From assembly GCA_035533335.1 (NCBI GenBank), contig DATLUC010000096.1, forward strand, positions 1-12,676: DNA of 12,676 nucleotides. The letters are read 5' to 3'. Position numbers and translations under genes: made by a program. Position 1 is the stretch's first letter, and each line of letters starts with the position of its first letter. Below the pieces are notes generated by a model. That model had not been told where the DNA came from, ran no database searches, and saw nothing but the letters and a program-made list of their open reading frames with translations. Origin of the DNA: DATKSS01 sp035533335 (lineage in GTDB: Bacteria > Chloroflexota > Dormibacteria > Dormibacterales > Dormibacteraceae). Of the stretch, positions 6,349 to 12,676 are shown one piece after another.

Positions 6349-7130
6349 CGCGGGGCGCGCATCAGGTCGGCGAGGTCGCTGACCACTATGTCGGCCCCGT
6401 GAGCCCGCAGCTCGGCGGCCTGCCCGGTGCGGTCTACGCCGACCACGAGCCCGAATCGGCCGGCTCGGCCGGCCTGGACTCCTGCGAGTGCGTCCTCATA
6501 TACGGCCGCCTGACCGGCGTGGGCACCCAGCATCCGCGCCGCCCGGAGGTACGTGTCGGGGGCGGGCTTGCCTTTCAGGTGCTCGGCCTCCGCCACCTTG
6601 CCGTCGACCTGCCCGTCGAACAGGCCGTCCAGCTTCGCGGCCTTGAGCACCTCGCTGCAGTTCTTGCTCGACGAGACGACCGCCGTCCGAAAGCCGGCTT
6701 CCCGGACGGCGTGGAGATAGCGCACCGACCCTTCATATGGCCTCACCCCGTCGCGATGGATCAGGTCCAGGAACAGCCTGTCCTTCCGGTGGCCGAGGCC
6801 GTGTACGGTGTCCTTCCCGGGAGGATCCGTATTGCCGCCCTCCGGTATCTCGATGTGGCGCGAGGCGAGAAACGAGCGGACCCCATCCGCCCGCGGCTTG
6901 CCGTCGACGTACTCGTCGTAGTCGGAAACCTTGTCGAACGGCTTGAACCGGCTGCCGTCCGCCGCCGCCCGCTGCTTGAGAAAGGCGTCGAACATCGTCT
7001 TCCAGGCATCGGCATGAACTCGCGCCGTTTCCGTCAGGACCCCGTCGAGATCGAAAAGACACGCCACGACGGTGGCCGGCAGTCCGAGCCGGCCGCTCTC
7101 CGAAACGGCGCCGGTGCGCTGCTTGGCCAT
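6345..7130 (-). CDS. Beta-phosphoglucomutase-family HAD hydrolase
   Basis: This is a 261-aa HAD-superfamily protein of the beta-phosphoglucomutase type, expected to interconvert beta-glucose 1-phosphate and glucose 6-phosphate. All four HAD motifs are visible. Motif I is FDLDGVLTET, with nucleophile D27 and acid/base D29; motif II is VVSSSKN (153-155); motif III is the lysine in KGKPAPD (K188); and motif IV is YEDALAGVQAG (E212, D213). A helical cap lies between motifs I and II and includes VHADAWKTMFDAF. The ATG at 7130 is chosen because the family-like sequence starts soon after. A GTG at 7169 overlapping the aminotransferase stop (GTGA) with GGGAG just upstream is a serious alternative that adds 13 residues. 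The 4-nt overlap with GH65 supports one pathway. Confidence 0.9.
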   Translation of the reverse strand: MAKQRTGAVSESGRLGLPATVVACLFDLDGVLTETARVHADAWKTMFDAFLKQRAAADGSRFKPFDKVSDYDEYVDGKPRADGVRSFLASRHIEIPEGGNTDPPGKDTVHGLGHRKDRLFLDLIHRDGVRPYEGSVRYLHAVREAGFRTAVVSSSKNCSEVLKAAKLDGLFDGQVDGKVAEAEHLKGKPAPDTYLRAARMLGAHAGQAAVYEDALAGVQAGRAGRFGLVVGVDRTGQAAELRAHGADIVVSDLADLMRAPR

Positions 7131-7165
7131 GCGGGTAGAACGCGCACGCGGGCTTTTAGGCGCCG

Positions 7166-8317
7166 TCACAGGCTCCCGGCCGGGCCGCCGAGATGCTGAA
7201 AGACCAGGTCCATTCCCCGTTCCAGCTCCTCGCCTGTGATGCACCAGTGAGGCGACAGGCGCACCCGCCCGGGGCGTGAGTCGACTATCACCCCGTCGTC
7301 GTGCAGGCGGCTTTCGACCTCCTGAGGACGCTCGCAATCCAGAGTCACGATCCCGCACCTCTGGTTGCGCTCACGCGGCGTGAAGGTCCGAACCCCGGCC
7401 TGATCGCAGCGCTCGAGGATGCGGCCGGTCAGGTCGCGCAGGCGCTCCTGGATGTCGGCGACGCCTACCTCGAGGACCAGCTCGAGGCCCGCCAGCCCGG
7501 CGTAGTTCGAGGCCACGGCCCAAGTCCCGGTCTCGAGACGGCGGCCGTCGTCGGCCAATACGAGCTCCTGGAGCGCGAAGGAGAACGGATCGCGGGTGGC
7601 AAACCAGCCGGTGCCCTCGGGGCGAGCATCGGGGATGAGACCCGGGCGCATGTACAGGAAGGCGTTGCCGGGACCTCCGCTGAGCCACTTGAGACATCCG
7701 CCCACGAACGCATCGCAGCCCATCGCCTCCACGTCGATCGGCACGCACCCGCACGTCTGGTATCCGTCGACCAGGCACATGGCGCCGGCCGCGTGCGCAG
7801 CATCGGCGATCGCGCGCACGTCCTGCAGGTAGCCGGTCGTGTAGAAGAGGTGGGTGGTCGCGACGAGCGCCGTCTGGTCGTCGATGCGTTCGGCGAAGGC
7901 CTCGGGCGGGATCGTCATGCCGTCGCGGCTCGGCACGAACTCGACCTCGAATCCCGGGCGGCTCAGGAACTGGTGCCCGATGGTCGGGAAGTCGAGCTCG
8001 CCGATCAAGACCTTGCGGCGACCGGCGGGCAGGGGCAGCCCGGTGGCGAGGGTGGTCAGCGCCACCGAGACCGACGGGGCGATCGCGACAGAGCCGGCCG
8101 GCGCGCCCAGCAGGTCTCCGATCCGCTCCCGGAAGCGGGCCAGAAGTGGCAGCCAGTGCAGGAACCAGACCGGGGTGCCGTTATCGTCCCAGTCCTGCGC
8201 GTAGCGGGCCAGGGCGGCGCGGCCGCGGCGGGGCAACGGCCCCAGGGAGCAGGCGTTGAGATAGATGAAGCGGTCCAGGAGGGGGAACTCGGACCGCAGC
8301 GCCATCCAGTCCGGCAT
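7166..8317 (-). CDS. Class-V PLP-dependent enzyme, kynureninase/aminotransferase-like
   Basis: This 383-aa protein has the fold-type I, class-V aminotransferase pattern. The N-terminal YLNACSLGPLPRR segment (19-31) resembles kynureninase and cysteine-desulfurase relatives. LVDGYQTCG (182-190) supplies the aspartate (D184) that binds the PLP ring nitrogen. GGCLKWLSGGPGNAFLYM (206-223) contains K210 as the Schiff-base lysine. GRVRLSPHWC (350-359) supplies the C-terminal arginine (R353) expected for carboxylate binding. No cysteine-desulfurase active-site loop is evident, so an amino-acid lyase, epimerase or aminotransferase is likelier; kynureninase itself is possible but no other kyn genes are here. 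The ATG at 8317 lacks a clear ribosome binding site. It is the first gene of the minus-strand operon. Confidence 0.85.
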   Translation of the reverse strand: MPDWMALRSEFPLLDRFIYLNACSLGPLPRRGRAALARYAQDWDDNGTPVWFLHWLPLLARFRERIGDLLGAPAGSVAIAPSVSVALTTLATGLPLPAGRRKVLIGELDFPTIGHQFLSRPGFEVEFVPSRDGMTIPPEAFAERIDDQTALVATTHLFYTTGYLQDVRAIADAAHAAGAMCLVDGYQTCGCVPIDVEAMGCDAFVGGCLKWLSGGPGNAFLYMRPGLIPDARPEGTGWFATRDPFSFALQELVLADDGRRLETGTWAVASNYAGLAGLELVLEVGVADIQERLRDLTGRILERCDQAGVRTFTPRERNQRCGIVTLDCERPQEVESRLHDDGVIVDSRPGRVRLSPHWCITGEELERGMDLVFQHLGGPAGSL

Positions 8318-8345
8318 CGAGGTGTAACGCTACTGCCAAACGGCC

Positions 8346-8363
8346 CCCACCCGGCCGGGTGGG
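8346..8363. promoter_or_regulatory. 18-bp perfect palindrome, possible operator
   Basis: CCCACCCGGCCGGGTGGG is a perfect, spacerless palindrome. It lies 8 bp upstream of the rpoB -35 box and 28 bp upstream of the PLP-enzyme start, in the divergent promoter region. Its placement suits a dimeric regulator acting on one or both genes. High GC makes chance palindromes more likely, and no T-run follows it on either strand, so it is not a terminator. Confidence 0.35.
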
Positions 8364-8370
8364 AAGCGAT

Positions 8371-8398
8371 TTGACTTCGTCTCCGGGGGTGTTATAGT
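8371..8398 (+). promoter_or_regulatory. rpoB promoter (sigma-70 type)
   Basis: TTGACT (8371-8376) and TATAGT (8393-8398) are separated by 16 bp, each one mismatch from the housekeeping consensus. Transcription would start around 8405, leaving a leader of about 150 nt before rpoB. A dedicated promoter is needed because rpoB is cut off from rplL by a terminator and an antisense operon. Confidence 0.75.
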
Positions 8399-8412
8399 GC
8401 CCGAAACCCCTC

Positions 8413-8437
8413 GGTCAGGCGGCCGGTTCGCCTGGCC
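8413..8437 (+). promoter_or_regulatory. rpoB leader hairpin 1
   Basis: GGTCAGGCG (8413-8421) pairs with CGCCTGGCC (8429-8437), 9 bp with one G-U, around a 7-nt loop (GCCGGTT). It lies within about 10 nt of the predicted transcript 5' end. The loop can also pair with CCGGC at 8495-8499, in the left arm of hairpin 3. Confidence 0.5.
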
Positions 8438-8438
8438 T

Positions 8439-8472
8439 CGATGACGCGTCCCCACGCGGGGGCGTTTCATCG
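8439..8472 (+). promoter_or_regulatory. rpoB leader hairpin 2
   Basis: The arm 8439-8453 pairs with 8458-8472 around an ACGC tetraloop, giving 14 of 15 possible pairs, two of them G-U, and a single C-T mismatch. It follows hairpin 1 by one nucleotide. Part of its right arm, GGGCGT (8460-8465), can alternatively pair with ACGCCC (8491-8496). Confidence 0.55.
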
Positions 8473-8496
8473 TATACTGGCCGTTCGTGCACGCCC

Positions 8497-8535
8497 GGCC
8501 GCTCACTCTGCCCATTTCCTGAGCGCGCCCTTTTT
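8497..8535 (+). terminator. Terminator-like hairpin 3 in the rpoB leader
   Basis: GGCCGCTCA (8497-8505) pairs with TGAGCG-C-GCC (8520-8529), 9 bp with one bulged C, around a 14-nt loop. CTTTTT (8530-8535) follows directly. It sits 7 nt before the AAGGAG of rpoB, the usual place of a transcription attenuator. The bulge, large loop and 5-T tract suggest partial termination rather than a full stop. Confidence 0.45.
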
Positions 8536-8554
8536 CCCGGACAAGGAGAACCGA

Positions 8555-12094
<3,540 letters not shown>

Positions 12095-12110
12095 GGAGAG
12101 GAAGAACACG

Positions 12111-12676
<566 letters not shown>

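Noticed and set aside
7131..7358. ATG at 7358 extending the HAD protein by 76 residues
   Set aside because: It would overlap the PLP-enzyme gene by almost 200 nt, and the added sequence is arginine/glycine-rich out-of-frame translation.
8473..8478. TATACT as a second rpoB promoter
   Set aside because: No -35 is found 15-19 bp upstream, where hairpin 2 lies. Kept only as a weak possibility if 5' ends map near 8485.
8441..8554. Upstream in-frame ATG extending rpoB by 38 residues
   Set aside because: The ATG lies inside a stable leader hairpin with no ribosome binding site, and the extra residues do not resemble RpoB; ATG 8555 has AAGGAG at ideal spacing.

Overview
The window is a housekeeping locus from a high-GC bacterium: the rpmG-secE-nusG-rplK-rplA-rplJ-rplL-rpoB-rpoC region. 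L33 has four zinc-type cysteines, the beta subunit is compact (1179 aa, without obvious large lineage inserts), and rplJ has a Gram-positive-style L10 leader. Together with the high GC content these suggest a terrabacterial lineage, such as Chloroflexota, Dormibacterota or Actinomycetota. That placement is inference from general resemblance; no marker here fixes the phylum.

Layout, left to right. A small stem plus T-tract (29-55) ends whatever lies upstream. A tight plus-strand operon follows: rpmG (80-229), secE (234-470), nusG (472-1029), rplK (1072-1500) and rplA (1505-2236). An unexpected RimJ/RimL-type GNAT acetyltransferase gene (2248-2802) sits directly behind rplA. A consensus -10 box near the 3' end of that gene and a structured L10 leader with a terminator/antiterminator pair (2803-2912) precede rplJ (2913-3446, TTG start) and rplL (3449-3847). 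A strong intrinsic terminator (3869-3904) ends this unit.

The usual rplL-rpoB junction is broken by a three-gene minus-strand operon, transcribed from about 8317 down to 3913. It encodes a class-V, kynureninase-like PLP enzyme, a beta-phosphoglucomutase-type HAD phosphatase/mutase and a GH65 disaccharide phosphorylase. The three genes overlap by 4 nt or lie within 35 nt of each other. GH65 plus beta-PGM is a coherent pathway: phosphorolysis of an alpha-glucobiose gives beta-glucose 1-phosphate, which becomes glucose 6-phosphate. The link to the PLP enzyme is unexplained.

The 237-bp divergent spacer (8318-8554) is the longest gene-free stretch. It holds an 18-bp perfect palindrome, a good sigma-70-type promoter for rpoB (TTGACT-16-TATAGT) whose -10 also reads as TATAAC on the other strand, and a leader with three successive hairpins. 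The third hairpin resembles an intrinsic terminator just before the rpoB ribosome binding site. rpoB (8555-12094) and the first 188 codons of rpoC (12111 to the window edge) follow.

No mobile element, CRISPR array, rRNA or tRNA was recognised. The ordinary parts are very ordinary. The interest lies in the two structured leaders, the GNAT gene next to the L7/L12 stalk genes, and the antisense sugar operon splitting rplL from rpoB.
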